From: Bacillota bacterium
Lineage (GTDB): Bacteria; Bacillota; Clostridia; Lachnospirales; Lachnospiraceae
DNA length: 64,000 bases
NCBI GenBank assembly: GCA_023443225.1
Contig: JAEZVF010000075.1
Coordinates: 1-64,000 of the forward strand
Direction: 5' to 3'
Below, piece by piece: positions 1-8,849 of this stretch. The notes below the pieces were generated by a model. That model made no database searches. It was not told where the DNA came from and saw nothing but the letters and a program-made list of their open reading frames with translations. The stretch's first letter is position 1. The number at the start of each line of letters is the position of its first letter. The position numbers were made by a program, and so were the translations under genes.

Positions 1-243
1 GTGAGGTGTATGGTTTGGATAAGACTTTAAGCGAGTAAACTCGCATATGGTGTAGGATGATTTCCGGTTCCGGTCACGTGATTTCCACTTCACCGGAACT
101 GCGATTTCATCGCACAAGAATATTCAAAACTGGGGAAGTTTTCATGATTATGTGTAATAAAATATTTAAATTTATGTCAATTATGCTAATTATGACCACA
201 GCACTTCATTTTACCTTCACAATAACATTACCTTTACAATAAC
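1..243. other. Unassigned left edge
   Basis: No gene can be supported here. A plus-strand frame is open from 56 to a TAA at 155-157 and ends in WGSFHDYV, but it begins right after a TAG and has no start codon, so it could only be the tail of a decayed gene. Two small hairpins are visible: GCGAGT/ACTCGC at 31-44, and a GTTCCGGT / ACCGGAAC pairing at about 71-103. I do not recognise any of it. Confidence 0.3.
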
Positions 244-282
244 AAAAAACAAGGGAATGTTGTAATCAAACCCTTGTTTTTT
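244..282 (-). terminator. Rho-independent terminator of the blaI-hrb operon
   Basis: AAAAAACAAGGG at 244-255 pairs perfectly with CCCTTGTTTTTT at 271-282 around a 15-nt loop. Read on the minus strand it lies 24 bp past the rubredoxin-fusion stop and ends in a T run. The A/T tracts on both sides would let it work in both directions. Confidence 0.85.
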
Positions 283-305
283 CTTCTTGTTTTGTTATTA
301 TTGTA

Positions 306-950
306 TTATTGTTTCTTAAATACAGATTTAGGTTGTCCGCACACTGGACAAGTATAATCATCAGGCAAATCTGTAAATGATACACTTCCGTCATATTCAT
401 AACTACAAATACCGCATACATACTTTTCAGAAGTTGATACATTTTCATTTTCATCTGCTATATAAGTTGGAGCATTTTTTGGACTCTTACCTTTTATGAC
501 ATTGTGATAATAGGCATATGTCATTTGATTCTGTTTCTCAAGCAAACCTGCTTCCACTACTTTACCAAGGAAAACAGTATGGGTATCCGTCTCCATTTTA
601 TTGATAACCTCGCAGGTAATATAAGCACACCCATCAGATACAATTGGCATATTTCCTTTAATTTCATAGTTAACCTTATCAAACTTATTTATATTTTTTC
701 CACTTTGGAAACCAAAGGTTCCAATAATAGATGGTTCCGAAGTTTCAGACAATATTGAAATTGCAAATCTTCCTGTGTTCTCTATACAACTATTGGTATA
801 ATTATCATGATTTATACTAATTGCAATCGTTGCAGGATTTGATGTTATTTGCATAGCACTATTTGCAGTACATCCGGTAGGGCGTCCATTATCCCAGGTG
901 GAAACAATATAAACGCCATATGATATCATTCGAAATGCATTAAAATTCAT
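306..950 (-). CDS. Flavin reductase-rubredoxin fusion (high-molecular-weight rubredoxin)
   Basis: 214 residues. The first ~150 form an FMN-binding flavin reductase-like domain of the split-barrel type (FRMISYGVYIVST near the N-terminus, GCTANSAMQITSNP following). The last ~45 are a rubredoxin with two CxxC knuckles, CGIC and CPVC. In acetogenic clostridia such Hrb proteins carry electrons from NAD(P)H to flavodiiron proteins that reduce oxygen or nitric oxide, so a role in oxygen or NO detoxification is inferred. The start at 950 is chosen because GGAGG sits just upstream; an ATG four codons earlier would overlap that site. It lies 12 bp after the BlaI-like gene, almost certainly in one operon. 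No flavodiiron partner is visible in the window. Confidence 0.88.
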   Translation of the reverse strand: MNFNAFRMISYGVYIVSTWDNGRPTGCTANSAMQITSNPATIAISINHDNYTNSCIENTGRFAISILSETSEPSIIGTFGFQSGKNINKFDKVNYEIKGNMPIVSDGCAYITCEVINKMETDTHTVFLGKVVEAGLLEKQNQMTYAYYHNVIKGKSPKNAPTYIADENENVSTSEKYVCGICSYEYDGSVSFTDLPDDYTCPVCGQPKSVFKKQ

Positions 951-962
951 AAGTTCCTCCAT

Positions 963-1328
963 TTATAATTTTTGTTCTCCTATGATTCTTTCCAACTCTA
1001 ATAATTCACCAGCAGTTAAATCCTGATTTTTTAAGTAATCAGATAAAAATGTTGTTAAAGAACCATTGTATAGTTTGTCCAATAAGACTTTTGTTTCAAT
1101 ATTCTGTACTGCTCGCTTCGATATGCATGCCTTACATAGGAATCCAGGATCTTCCCGCTTGATAGCACCTTTATCGATTAAACGTTTTATTACCGTATAT
1201 GTTGTGTTTTTTTCCCATCCAATATATTCTTTAATTATTTTTGAAATATCTTTTGCAGCCAAAACTTTATTTGACCATAATAATTCCATAATATTTAATT
1301 CACCTTCATGTAAACGTATCTCACTCAT
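963..1328 (-). CDS. BlaI/MecI-family transcriptional repressor
   Basis: 121 residues from the start at 1328. The N-terminus (LHEGELNIMELLWSN, then DISKIIKEYIGWEKNTTYT) is the winged-helix of BlaI/MecI/CopY repressors; the C-terminal ~45 residues fit the dimerisation helices. An in-frame upstream extension of 37 residues rich in rare-looking sequence is unlikely to be translated. Family members bind TACA/TGTA dyads as dimers and are often inactivated by a BlaR1 protease, but no blaR1 gene is next to this one. The gene directly downstream is the rubredoxin fusion, which suggests the repressor controls a redox or stress response rather than beta-lactam resistance. Confidence 0.87.
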   Translation of the reverse strand: MSEIRLHEGELNIMELLWSNKVLAAKDISKIIKEYIGWEKNTTYTVIKRLIDKGAIKREDPGFLCKACISKRAVQNIETKVLLDKLYNGSLTTFLSDYLKNQDLTAGELLELERIIGEQKL

Positions 1329-1845
1329 TCCTGCACTGCTCCCATCTGCAACACTATGTAAATTATTAGTATTTCTATAATATAAAATACGTACGAAACA
1401 CTTATTATTTAAAAGCAAAATTATATATGTAAAATCCATGAAAAAACTATATCGTCACATAAAGAAGTTGTTTTATAATAATTTCATGAATGAAAAATGG
1501 TGAATTTTCACATTCTACAATAATAGAATGTGATATTTGGATTAAGAATTTAATTTTGGTTATAAAAACTAACTTATTAACTCAATCTTGTATTAAAATA
1601 TAAGTTTAAGAATTTAACATATACAAGCAATGCACCTTATAAAATATAATGCAAAAAAGTCTTAAAGTTCTAAGTTCTACTATTGTCGTAGAGAATATAA
1701 TTACTAGACAACAATTGACTACATTAGTAGATTTTAGCATTTATATAATTCTACCGTAATAGAATCCAATTGTCAACAGTTTTACTTGTAAATTTACGAA
1801 TAAATAATAAAAGCTTAGCGACTTTTTAAAGTTACTAAGCTCTCC
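1329..1845. promoter_or_regulatory. Intergenic region with several dyads (candidate BlaI-type operators)
   Basis: This ~500-bp gap has no convincing gene. It holds a perfect 9-bp inverted repeat, CACATTCTA at 1509-1517 and TAGAATGTG at 1524-1532. Smaller dyads follow: CTAC/GTAG around 1677-1691, CTACATTAGTAG near 1722-1733, and TTCTACCGTAATAGAA at about 1749-1764. TAC...GTA symmetry is what BlaI/MecI repressors recognise, so operators for the adjacent repressor are plausible. Only the dyads are seen; binding is inferred. Confidence 0.4.
1801..1841 (-). terminator. Terminator of the DUF4143 ATPase gene
   Basis: AGCTTAG at 1812-1818 pairs with CTAAGCT at 1835-1841, with further GACTTT/AAAGTT pairing inside. 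On the minus strand it begins 5 bp past the stop and is followed by TTTTATTATTTATT. Confidence 0.75.
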
Positions 1846-3171
1846 CTATATACAAAATGCTGCATATATTGGAACATATTTAACACCATTTACATACTCA
1901 AAATTTTTCGTAGATATTTTAATCGATTCTGTCATTTGGCTACATTTTGTTTTAAATACACTAATATTTTTAGATCGGGTTTTATCATCAATTCTGACTT
2001 CTATTGGAACATATTCGGAATTTTTCATAATAATAAAATCAACTTTAGCCTGTGAGCTTGACTCCCAGAAATACAGGGGATGTCCATTCGAGATAAGGGA
2101 TTGTGCTACATAATTTTCAATAATCCCTTTCCGTATCTGTTCGGTATTTTTTACATTTTGTAATAGAATTGACGAAGACAACAGGCCAACATCCGGCATA
2201 TACAACTTAAATACGGAACAAGCATTCAAATCACATTTATTCGTGTAATTACCATCACTATCTCTATCAAGCTTTATTTCAAAGAAGTCATCTCCTACTT
2301 TATAACAATAGTAACCATAAAAGGTATCCTGCAAGTATAGAAGCGCATCTTCATATAGAGCCTGGGTAGCTCCTTTACGAATCATAGTATATTGAAACTT
2401 ATGGTTTTCTTTTATCAGCTGATTTGCTATCGTCGAAAAAACTTGACTGACTTTTAAGGCAGTGCCATTCGATAAATACCTGTTCATATCCGATAGATAT
2501 GAATCCATTATAATTCTATGTTTTTCCGATACATTACAGGTAGAATCCATATTTACATATTCATTTACAGCAGATGGCATACCGCCTATTTGTATAAAAT
2601 CCTCAAAATAAGTTAAAAGTTCCTTATGTACAATTTCTGGAATTGATTTATTCTTTTTATAATGTGATTTGATGGCATCAATATACCATTCATTACTACT
2701 TGCTATTAAATATTCTTCAAAATCTAATGGAAAAAGTTGAAATTGTATAAATTGTTCCTCTTCTTGAAAATATTTTTCCCAATAGGAATTGTCAGGAAAG
2801 CTTCTTATATTACTGGAAATAAGTATAATATCATGAGTATCTATTACTTCATTAATTCTTTTGCTTAAGTCTTTAAGATCCGGATAGGCCGTAATCTCAT
2901 CCAGAATTAATAAAACTGGTTCCAAAGTTTCTTTCATAGAAATCTTGTTTTTTAGAATCTCTTTCATAGAAATATTTTTGTTTGCTTGAAAAAGATCAAT
3001 TAGTATAGGTTCTCTTTCGAAATTGAGATAAATAACATTTGAATAAAATGCTTTTGCAAAATCATAAGCCAGATAGGTTTTTCCTACTCCACGGCCCCCA
3101 GTTAATAATATAGGTTTTCTATGTGATGAATGTTTCCAGTCTGATAATTTATCAAATAATTTCCTTTTCAC
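1846..3171 (-). CDS. AAA ATPase with DUF4143 domain
   Basis: 441 residues. The N-terminal AAA_14 ATPase domain has Walker A GGRGVGKT at about residue 25 and a Walker B-like VLLILDEI near residue 88. A middle and C-terminal DUF4143 region follows, with a PD-(D/E)XK-like signature, VDFIIMKN then VPIEVR, near residue 385. These two-domain ATPases are common single genes in anaerobes and their function is unknown; STAND-like switching or DNA-related roles have been proposed. The start is GTG with AAAGGAG 9 bases upstream. It stands alone between a terminator and rluD, and looks like an accessory single-gene insertion. Confidence 0.85.
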   Translation of the reverse strand: MKRKLFDKLSDWKHSSHRKPILLTGGRGVGKTYLAYDFAKAFYSNVIYLNFEREPILIDLFQANKNISMKEILKNKISMKETLEPVLLILDEITAYPDLKDLSKRINEVIDTHDIILISSNIRSFPDNSYWEKYFQEEEQFIQFQLFPLDFEEYLIASSNEWYIDAIKSHYKKNKSIPEIVHKELLTYFEDFIQIGGMPSAVNEYVNMDSTCNVSEKHRIIMDSYLSDMNRYLSNGTALKVSQVFSTIANQLIKENHKFQYTMIRKGATQALYEDALLYLQDTFYGYYCYKVGDDFFEIKLDRDSDGNYTNKCDLNACSVFKLYMPDVGLLSSSILLQNVKNTEQIRKGIIENYVAQSLISNGHPLYFWESSSQAKVDFIIMKNSEYVPIEVRIDDKTRSKNISVFKTKCSQMTESIKISTKNFEYVNGVKYVPIYAAFCI

Positions 3172-3227
3172 CTTTAATACTCCTTTTGCACAATCTCAAT
3201 TGCAATTGCAGATTGAAATTACATTTT

Positions 3228-4148
3228 TTATCTCAATTTTTTCAGAAGTGTAGTAAAATAATCCGGCAGAGGTGCTTCAAATTCCATATATTCCTTTGTC
3301 GTCGGATGTAGAAATCCAAGGATTCGCGCATGTAAAGCCTGACCTTCTAAATGAAAAGGATCTTTAGTAGGACCATAAACATCATCGCCCAACAAAGGAT
3401 GATGAATACTTGCCATATGAACCCTGATTTGATGAGTTCTCCCTGTCTGCAAAGAACATTCTATATGAGCATACTTATTTCCCAAATTCTCAAGAATTTT
3501 ATAATTTGTGATTGCTTCCTTACCATTTTTATTGTTAATCGCCATTTTCTTTCGGTCAATTGGATGACGTCCAATCGGTGCATTTACACATCCCGACTCT
3601 GTTTTAAATGGTTGATATACAATGGCATTGTATCTTCTAGTAATGGAATGAACTTTCAGTTGTTCTGCAATTGATAAATGTGATCTGTCATTTTTACAAA
3701 CTACAATGACACCAGTTGTATTCATATCAATACGGTGTACAATTCCTGGACGCATAACTCCGTTGATACCAGATAATTCCCCTTTACAATGATAAAGCAG
3801 TGCATTCACTATCGTACCGGTATAATGTCCTGCGGCTGGATGAACTACCATTCCTTTTGCCTTATTAATAATAATAATATCCTTATCTTCATAAATAATA
3901 TCCAAAGGGATGTCTTCTGGTTCAATAGCAAGGTCAATTGGCGGAGGCAAGGTAATGGATACGCACTCAGCAGTAGAAACTTTATAATTAGCTTTAACAG
4001 GGCGATTATCTACTACTATATTTCCGTCTTGTATCAATTTTTGTATATAGCTTCTAGTTAGCTCATCCTGATTTTCTGCAATATATTTATCTATCCGGAT
4101 GCCGCTGTTTTCCTCTGTTACGATCAACTCAATTACTTCTTCATTCAT
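3228..4148 (-). CDS. rluD: RluD-type 23S rRNA pseudouridine synthase
   Basis: 306 residues. An S4 RNA-binding domain (about residues 10-70, with RIDKYIAE) precedes the RluA/RsuA-type catalytic domain. The catalytic aspartate lies in GIVHRIDMNTTG, and TGRTHQIRVH and HPLLGDDVYG are also present. Members make pseudouridine in helix 69 or nearby positions of 23S rRNA; the exact site here is inferred from family. The start at 4148 gives the usual family length and overlaps the end of lspA by 8 bp; two in-frame ATGs lie further upstream inside lspA. lspA followed by rluD is a common Firmicute pair and suggests translational coupling. Confidence 0.9.
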   Translation of the reverse strand: MNEEVIELIVTEENSGIRIDKYIAENQDELTRSYIQKLIQDGNIVVDNRPVKANYKVSTAECVSITLPPPIDLAIEPEDIPLDIIYEDKDIIIINKAKGMVVHPAAGHYTGTIVNALLYHCKGELSGINGVMRPGIVHRIDMNTTGVIVVCKNDRSHLSIAEQLKVHSITRRYNAIVYQPFKTESGCVNAPIGRHPIDRKKMAINNKNGKEAITNYKILENLGNKYAHIECSLQTGRTHQIRVHMASIHHPLLGDDVYGPTKDPFHLEGQALHARILGFLHPTTKEYMEFEAPLPDYFTTLLKKLR

Positions 4149-4656
4149 TCTGGTTAACATCTTTCTTTGCATCTTTCTTAGATAAGAAATCAAAATCCTC
4201 GTCCTTATAATAAAAAATACTCAATAGAACAAGAGTAATAGCGGAAACGGTTACATAAATATCTGCTACATTGAATATTGGGAAATTAATCAATTCGAAA
4301 TAAATAAAATCAACAACATATTGACGCATACATCTGTCAATCAGATTTCCAATTGCTCCGGCTGCAACAAATACAATTAAAATCCGTAGAAAATTATAAC
4401 GTTTTGCCTGTGGAATCTTAAAATATAACGCAATCATACCAACCATAATAATTGTAGTTATAATAATAAGAAAACTAACCTTGCCACTCATAATCCCCCA
4501 TACAGCCCCTGTATTCTCATGATAATATAATTGCAATACCTTAGGTATAATTTGTATGGCTTCCTTGTCTTTTAACACTATGACTGCAAAATATTTTGTA
4601 TACTGGTCCAGTCCTATTAATATAATTAATAATAAAAAGTGAAGAATCTTTTTCAT
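4141..4656 (-). CDS. lspA: Lipoprotein signal peptidase (signal peptidase II)
   Basis: 171 residues with four membrane segments. The two catalytic aspartates are D107 in GNLIDR and D132 in FNVADIYV; the conserved ENTGAVWG loop is at about residue 47. It cleaves diacylglyceryl-modified prolipoproteins before the lipobox cysteine in the cytoplasmic membrane. A likely substrate in this window is the carboxypeptidase lipoprotein at 13105-14070. A charged C-terminal tail (DEDFDFLSKKDAKKD) follows the last helix. It is expressed with rluD downstream and lies 15 bp from aroB. Confidence 0.94.
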   Translation of the reverse strand: MKKILHFLLLIILIGLDQYTKYFAVIVLKDKEAIQIIPKVLQLYYHENTGAVWGIMSGKVSFLIIITTIIMVGMIALYFKIPQAKRYNFLRILIVFVAAGAIGNLIDRCMRQYVVDFIYFELINFPIFNVADIYVTVSAITLVLLSIFYYKDEDFDFLSKKDAKKDVNQNE

Positions 4657-4671
4657 AAAGCCTCCGATTAT

Positions 4672-5760
4672 TTAATTCAGAATGTACTGAATGGATTCTG
4701 ATATTTCTTCTTTTGTAACGGTTGTGTCAATTACAGCTTGTCCAATTTCTGATAGAAGAATGAATTTTAATGTTCCAGACTCCATTTTTTTATCGTGAAG
4801 CATGATTTTTTGAATCTCATCAGATGACAAATCAGAAACAGAAACTGGTAATGCAAAGTCTTTCATCATGGAAACGATATCTTCCAACTGTTCTTTCGTT
4901 ATAGACCCCCGTTTATAAGAAATATAAGCGGCTGCAACCATTCCAACGGCAACGCATTCCCCATGTAACAGTTTAAAGTCCATTAGTTTCTCAATCGCAT
5001 GACCAATGGTATGTCCAAAATTGAGCAAAGCTCTTTCTCCTAATTCTTTGGGATCATTTTCTACGACATATTGCTTTATCTGACAGCTCCGATAGATCAT
5101 TTGTTGCAGCGTTTTTATATCCTTTGATTTTATTAAATCCGCATGTTCTTTTAGCCACTCATAATAGTTTGCATCCTTGATTAAGCCATGCTTAATAATT
5201 TCCCCAAATCCAGAATAGTATTGTCTATCACTCAAAGAAGTTAAGGTACTTAAATTCATATAAACTAATTCAGGTTGATGGAAGGCACCTATCATGTTTT
5301 TATATGCATGATAATCAACGCCAGTTTTACCGCCGATACTACTATCTACCATTGCTAAAAGCGATGTAGGCATTTGGATAAAAGAAATGCCACGCAAATA
5401 GGTCGCAGCAGCGTAACCGGTTAAGTCCCCAACTACACCTCCACCTAAAGCAATTAATAGGTCTTTACGGTCAAAATTCGCTTTGATGAGATGTTCATAC
5501 AAAGAATTAACAGTTTCTAAATTCTTGCTTAATTCCCCAGCAGGAAACACAAAAGTTTCTACTATATTACAATGCTCTTTCACATATTCTTTTAAATTAT
5601 CTAAATAGATTTTACCAACATTTGTATCTGATACAATACAAATCTTTTTCTCTTTCGCATTTAATTTAAGAAGTTCTTCACCTAACTTGTGGTAATTATA
5701 TTCTAAAATGATATCATAAATAGGTTTGTTATTCGATTTTACCGTTATCGTATTATTCAT
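4672..5760 (-). CDS. aroB: 3-dehydroquinate synthase
   Basis: 362 residues, normal length. It catalyses the NAD-dependent cyclisation of DAHP to 3-dehydroquinate, the second step of the shikimate pathway. Family motifs are intact: FPAGELSKNLETV, the glycine-rich GGGVVGDLTGYAAATYLRG, DSSIGGKTGVDY, GFGEIIKHGLI and the metal-site NFGHTIGHAIE. It starts 5 bp after divIVA stops and probably shares its transcript. The other shikimate genes are not in this window, so aroB appears to ride in a housekeeping operon. Confidence 0.95.
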   Translation of the reverse strand: MNNTITVKSNNKPIYDIILEYNYHKLGEELLKLNAKEKKICIVSDTNVGKIYLDNLKEYVKEHCNIVETFVFPAGELSKNLETVNSLYEHLIKANFDRKDLLIALGGGVVGDLTGYAAATYLRGISFIQMPTSLLAMVDSSIGGKTGVDYHAYKNMIGAFHQPELVYMNLSTLTSLSDRQYYSGFGEIIKHGLIKDANYYEWLKEHADLIKSKDIKTLQQMIYRSCQIKQYVVENDPKELGERALLNFGHTIGHAIEKLMDFKLLHGECVAVGMVAAAYISYKRGSITKEQLEDIVSMMKDFALPVSVSDLSSDEIQKIMLHDKKMESGTLKFILLSEIGQAVIDTTVTKEEISESIQYILN

Positions 5761-5765
5761 TAATA

Positions 5766-6380
5766 TTACTCATCCTCATTTAAATTATAGAATTCAAAAT
5801 CTTCTTCTGTTTGATCATCCTGTCCTTGCGCTTCTTCCACTTGAACAGAATTCATATTCTGTTTACCAAATTCTGTGGAATTATTATTAGTTTCAAAGGA
5901 GTCCGTGATGTCTCTTGTATCAAAGACTGGCATATGTATTTGAAAGCTTTCACTATCTAAGAATTCACATTGTGCGGCTGCCAAATGTTTAAATTGAGCT
6001 TTGTAGGAATCATATTGCATAACAAGCTGTTTGATCTGAAGCTGTAACCGCTGCAGTTCATTGTAGGCATCCGCTACAATTAATTGTGCTTTTGTTCTAG
6101 CTTCTTCTTCAATCGCTCTAGCTTGCTTTGTTGCTGCTGCTTTAGTATCCTCTGCAGTTTTCTCTGCAAGAACGAGTGCTTTTTGCAGGGTTTTTTCAAT
6201 CTCTTTATAATAGTTAATTCCATCCGTTAATACATTTAGCTTATCATTTAATTCCATGTTATCTTTATATAGTGTTTCAAAATCATTTAATAAACTACTT
6301 AAGAAACTTTCTACTTCTTTTTTATCATATCCAATTCCTGTTTTAAAGGTTTTACTTTGTAATTCAATTGGTGTAATCAT
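5766..6380 (-). CDS. divIVA: DivIVA-domain cell division / polarity protein
   Basis: 204 residues. The N-terminal ~40 (MITPIELQSKTFKTGIGYD, then EVESFLSSL) is the lipid-binding DivIVA domain. A long heptad-rich coiled coil follows to about residue 135, then an acidic, low-complexity tail (DDQTEEDFEF). DivIVA binds curved membrane at poles and septa and organises division and wall growth. Downstream of ylmH, yggT and sepF, this is the standard Firmicute gene order. The start has AGGAGG seven bases upstream. Confidence 0.93.
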   Translation of the reverse strand: MITPIELQSKTFKTGIGYDKKEVESFLSSLLNDFETLYKDNMELNDKLNVLTDGINYYKEIEKTLQKALVLAEKTAEDTKAAATKQARAIEEEARTKAQLIVADAYNELQRLQLQIKQLVMQYDSYKAQFKHLAAAQCEFLDSESFQIHMPVFDTRDITDSFETNNNSTEFGKQNMNSVQVEEAQGQDDQTEEDFEFYNLNEDE

Positions 6381-6411
6381 ATGTTTTCCTCCTAATATAT
6401 TTTTATAATTA

Positions 6412-7170
6412 TTAAATGTATTTTAATAAGGTTACATAGTATCTTCCTTTTTTATTCTGCTTCTGTAAACCCTGATATATAAATTTACCGTATCCACGTA
6501 CTGATACAGTCTGATTTTCCTTAAGTAGAAAGCTATTTGATTCGATAAGTCTACCATCTACATAGACCTTGCCACCTGAAATTAATCCTAAAATACTGCT
6601 TCTGGAAGAATGAAAAGCTAGAGCAATCACAGCATCCAACCTTGCGGATGCTACAGTACCTTTAATTTCCTGAAAATCAGGTTTTATTTCTGGAGCTTCA
6701 TCACAAATCTCACAACGAATATTCGTATGTTTTACCTTCACTAAATTATCACAGATAAAGGAACTGATTACGGTTTCGCAAAACACATAACCTACCTTTT
6801 CCTTTACAAGAATATCACCAAGCTTACAGCGATCAATACCTAAGTTTATAATTGCTCCCAGAAAATCACGATGATTTAAATCATCACTGAACTTCTTATT
6901 TAAAGGTAGGATACGAACACAGGTAATGTAATTGGAAAAAGCTTTTACAGATTCCTCTCCGTAAAAGCATAATACTTTTCTTTCAGCAGATTCATAGCCT
7001 CCGAAAAGGTCATATTTAGTTGAGGGTAATTCTGATTTTAAACTATAAAAAACTGAAATATCATGTAGCGTTAAAAAGTCGGAGTAGGTACAAATACCTT
7101 TATTATCAGCAGCTCTTGCTAATTCAAGTAAGCGTTTTTTTAGCTGCTGTACTTCTTTATCTTGATTCAT
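6412..7170 (-). CDS. ylmH: YlmH-like S4-domain RNA-binding protein
   Basis: 252 residues. The N-terminal two thirds match the YlmH fold, with FLTLHDISVFYSL and FGGYESAERKVLCFYG near residues 25-70. The last ~75 residues are an S4 RNA-binding domain (SARLDAVIALAFHSSRS, then GGKVYVDGR). YlmH homologues have been linked to ribosome rescue and lie in the division cluster of most Firmicutes. The start has AGGAGA upstream. Placement between yggT and divIVA supports the assignment. Confidence 0.88.
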   Translation of the reverse strand: MNQDKEVQQLKKRLLELARAADNKGICTYSDFLTLHDISVFYSLKSELPSTKYDLFGGYESAERKVLCFYGEESVKAFSNYITCVRILPLNKKFSDDLNHRDFLGAIINLGIDRCKLGDILVKEKVGYVFCETVISSFICDNLVKVKHTNIRCEICDEAPEIKPDFQEIKGTVASARLDAVIALAFHSSRSSILGLISGGKVYVDGRLIESNSFLLKENQTVSVRGYGKFIYQGLQKQNKKGRYYVTLLKYI

Positions 7171-7256
7171 AGTAATCTCCTAGGCAATTTCCACTAGAAC
7201 TTCCTCTGTAATTGCCAACGGCAAATTGCCCACGGCAATTCTCAAAAATACACAAA
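7171..7256. repeat. Tandem mini-palindromes between ylmH and yggT
   Basis: TTGCCAACGGCAA at 7212-7224 and TTGCCCACGGCAA at 7226-7238 are two 13-bp palindromes one base apart and differing at one loop base. Together they also form a larger AATTGCC...GGCAATT fold. Each is a 5-bp stem with a 3-nt loop. They lie between yggT and ylmH within a minus-strand operon, so they may act on the mRNA. Confidence 0.5.
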
Positions 7257-7523
7257 TTATTTTAAAGTGTAAAAAAACTGTTGTAGAAATGATATAATCA
7301 CTAATCCTATGATTGGAGATATATCCGCAGTAGGCGTATTAAATATAGAATGTTTTAATAAATACCGGACAGGATCCAACACAGGAGCCATTAAGGTAAT
7401 CAACAAATTCTTAAATCGATTATTAATCGGAAACCAGGATGTCAAAATATAAAGGAATAGAATCATCTCCAGTACAACAAAAAAAATATAAAGTGTATAA
7501 TAAATTAAACTAGTCATGAGCAT
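7257..7523 (-). CDS. YggT-family membrane protein
   Basis: 88 residues with two hydrophobic segments, near residues 5-30 and 60-80. The conserved loop reads TSWFPINNRFKNLL, then PVLDPVRYLL, typical of the YggT family found beside sepF (YlmG in Bacillus and plastids). The function is not settled; roles in osmotic response and in division or nucleoid placement have been reported for relatives. The ATG at 7521-7523 overlaps the sepF stop by one base (TGATG) and is preceded by AAGGA, showing tight translational coupling. Confidence 0.86.
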   Translation of the reverse strand: MLMTSLIYYTLYIFFVVLEMILFLYILTSWFPINNRFKNLLITLMAPVLDPVRYLLKHSIFNTPTADISPIIGLVIISFLQQFFYTLK

Positions 7524-8089
7524 CAAAATTCCTTATTTAATGTTGGTACCTCAAACCCATCACTTTGAAGTAGGTCAAGATAATCACCAGATATATCAAC
7601 CGTGTCAGGAGAAATGATAAATATATAACTTGAAATCTGATGTAATTTACCATTCATGGCATAAACAGAACCCGAAATAAAATCCATAATCCTTTGTGCT
7701 ACATCAACATCAAATCCTTCCAGATTAATTACCGCAGCACGTCCGGATAACAGCATATCACAAATATCCTGTGAATCTTCAAAACTGGTTGGTTTCATGA
7801 TACAGACCTCAAAACCTTTTGGTGTAGTACGGATAGGCACAACTTTATTATTCGTTGTTCGGTCCATCCTGGTTACCCTTTCTTTCTTTGGTTCTTGGAG
7901 AGCGGAAGCTAATGAGGATAACGATTCTTCCGATTCAAATGAACGCTTTGATTGCTGTTTTGCAGCTTTTCGCTCCATTCGTTCCGCCCGTCTTAATTCT
8001 TTTTCTTCTTCTTCATTGATGTAATCATCATAATCATCATCTTCAGTCAGTTTTAATGAATCTAGTATGTTTTTAAATATATTAGCCAT
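7523..8089 (-). CDS. sepF: SepF cell division protein
   Basis: 188 residues. The N-terminal helix (MANIFKNILDSLKL) would be the membrane anchor. It is followed by an acidic and basic linker (DDDYDDYINEEEEKELRR and onward) and the C-terminal SepF core, about residues 95-175, with AVINLEGFDVDVAQRIMDFI and GKLHQISSYIFIISP. SepF tethers FtsZ to the membrane and shapes the Z-ring. The linker is longer than in many homologues (family often ~150 residues). It sits in the usual yggS-sepF-yggT-ylmH-divIVA order. Confidence 0.93.
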   Translation of the reverse strand: MANIFKNILDSLKLTEDDDYDDYINEEEEKELRRAERMERKAAKQQSKRSFESEESLSSLASALQEPKKERVTRMDRTTNNKVVPIRTTPKGFEVCIMKPTSFEDSQDICDMLLSGRAAVINLEGFDVDVAQRIMDFISGSVYAMNGKLHQISSYIFIISPDTVDISGDYLDLLQSDGFEVPTLNKEF

Positions 8090-8134
8090 ATATCGATCTC
8101 CTATCCATATATATTTCTGTAATAAAATTACTGG

Positions 8135-8827
8135 CTATAAACTATAATTTCTTTCACCAAATATGCCAGTGCCAACTCGGATCATAGTAGCACCTTCTTC
8201 AATTGCAACCTCATAATCACCAGTCATTCCCATTGATAGTATATCCATACTAACATTATCAATGTTTTTTGATTTTATGTCAATGTTTAATTGTCGCAAT
8301 TTTCTAAAATGCTCCCTATTTTTCTCTGGATTCTCTACAAAAGGCGCAATTGTCATGAGTCCCTTGATACAAACATGTTTCAATTTGGCTATTTTTAGAA
8401 TTAATGGTAGCACATCCTCTTCCATTAGGCCAAATTTACTATCTTCCTTCGCTATATTAACTTCAATAAGTATATTACTAATTAAATTATGTTTTGCTGC
8501 TTCCTTTTCGATTTGTTCTGCTAATTTATAAGAATCTACAGAGTGTATCAATTCTACCTTATCAACAATATATTTTACCTTATTTGTTTGTAAATGTCCG
8601 ATTAAATGCCAACGGATATCTGTAGTTAGCTGATCATATTTCAAGGTCAATTCCTGAACTTTGTTTTCACCAAAATCAAGAATTCCAGTATCTAAAACTT
8701 CTTTTAGCATTGTAACCGGTTTGGTTTTACTTACCGCTATCAAGGTTACTTCTTCTCGTAAACGCCCTGCTCTTTTGCATGCGTCGTTTATTTTTTGTTC
8801 CACTATGTTTAAATTTTCTTGAATCAA
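8135..8827 (-). CDS. yggS: PLP homeostasis protein, YggS/PROSC family
   Basis: 230 residues, normal length. The PLP-binding lysine lies in TLIAVSKTKP near residue 36; other family motifs are FGENKVQE, WHLIGHLQTNK and LSMGMTGDYEVAIEEGATMIRVGTGIFG. It is an alanine racemase-like barrel without known enzyme activity that binds and balances cellular pyridoxal phosphate. The start codon is TTG with AAAGGAAG upstream. It heads the sepF-yggT-ylmH-divIVA block. Confidence 0.93.
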   Translation of the reverse strand: MIQENLNIVEQKINDACKRAGRLREEVTLIAVSKTKPVTMLKEVLDTGILDFGENKVQELTLKYDQLTTDIRWHLIGHLQTNKVKYIVDKVELIHSVDSYKLAEQIEKEAAKHNLISNILIEVNIAKEDSKFGLMEEDVLPLILKIAKLKHVCIKGLMTIAPFVENPEKNREHFRKLRQLNIDIKSKNIDNVSMDILSMGMTGDYEVAIEEGATMIRVGTGIFGERNYSL

Positions 8828-8849
8828 TCTTAACGCTTCCTTTCAAAGT

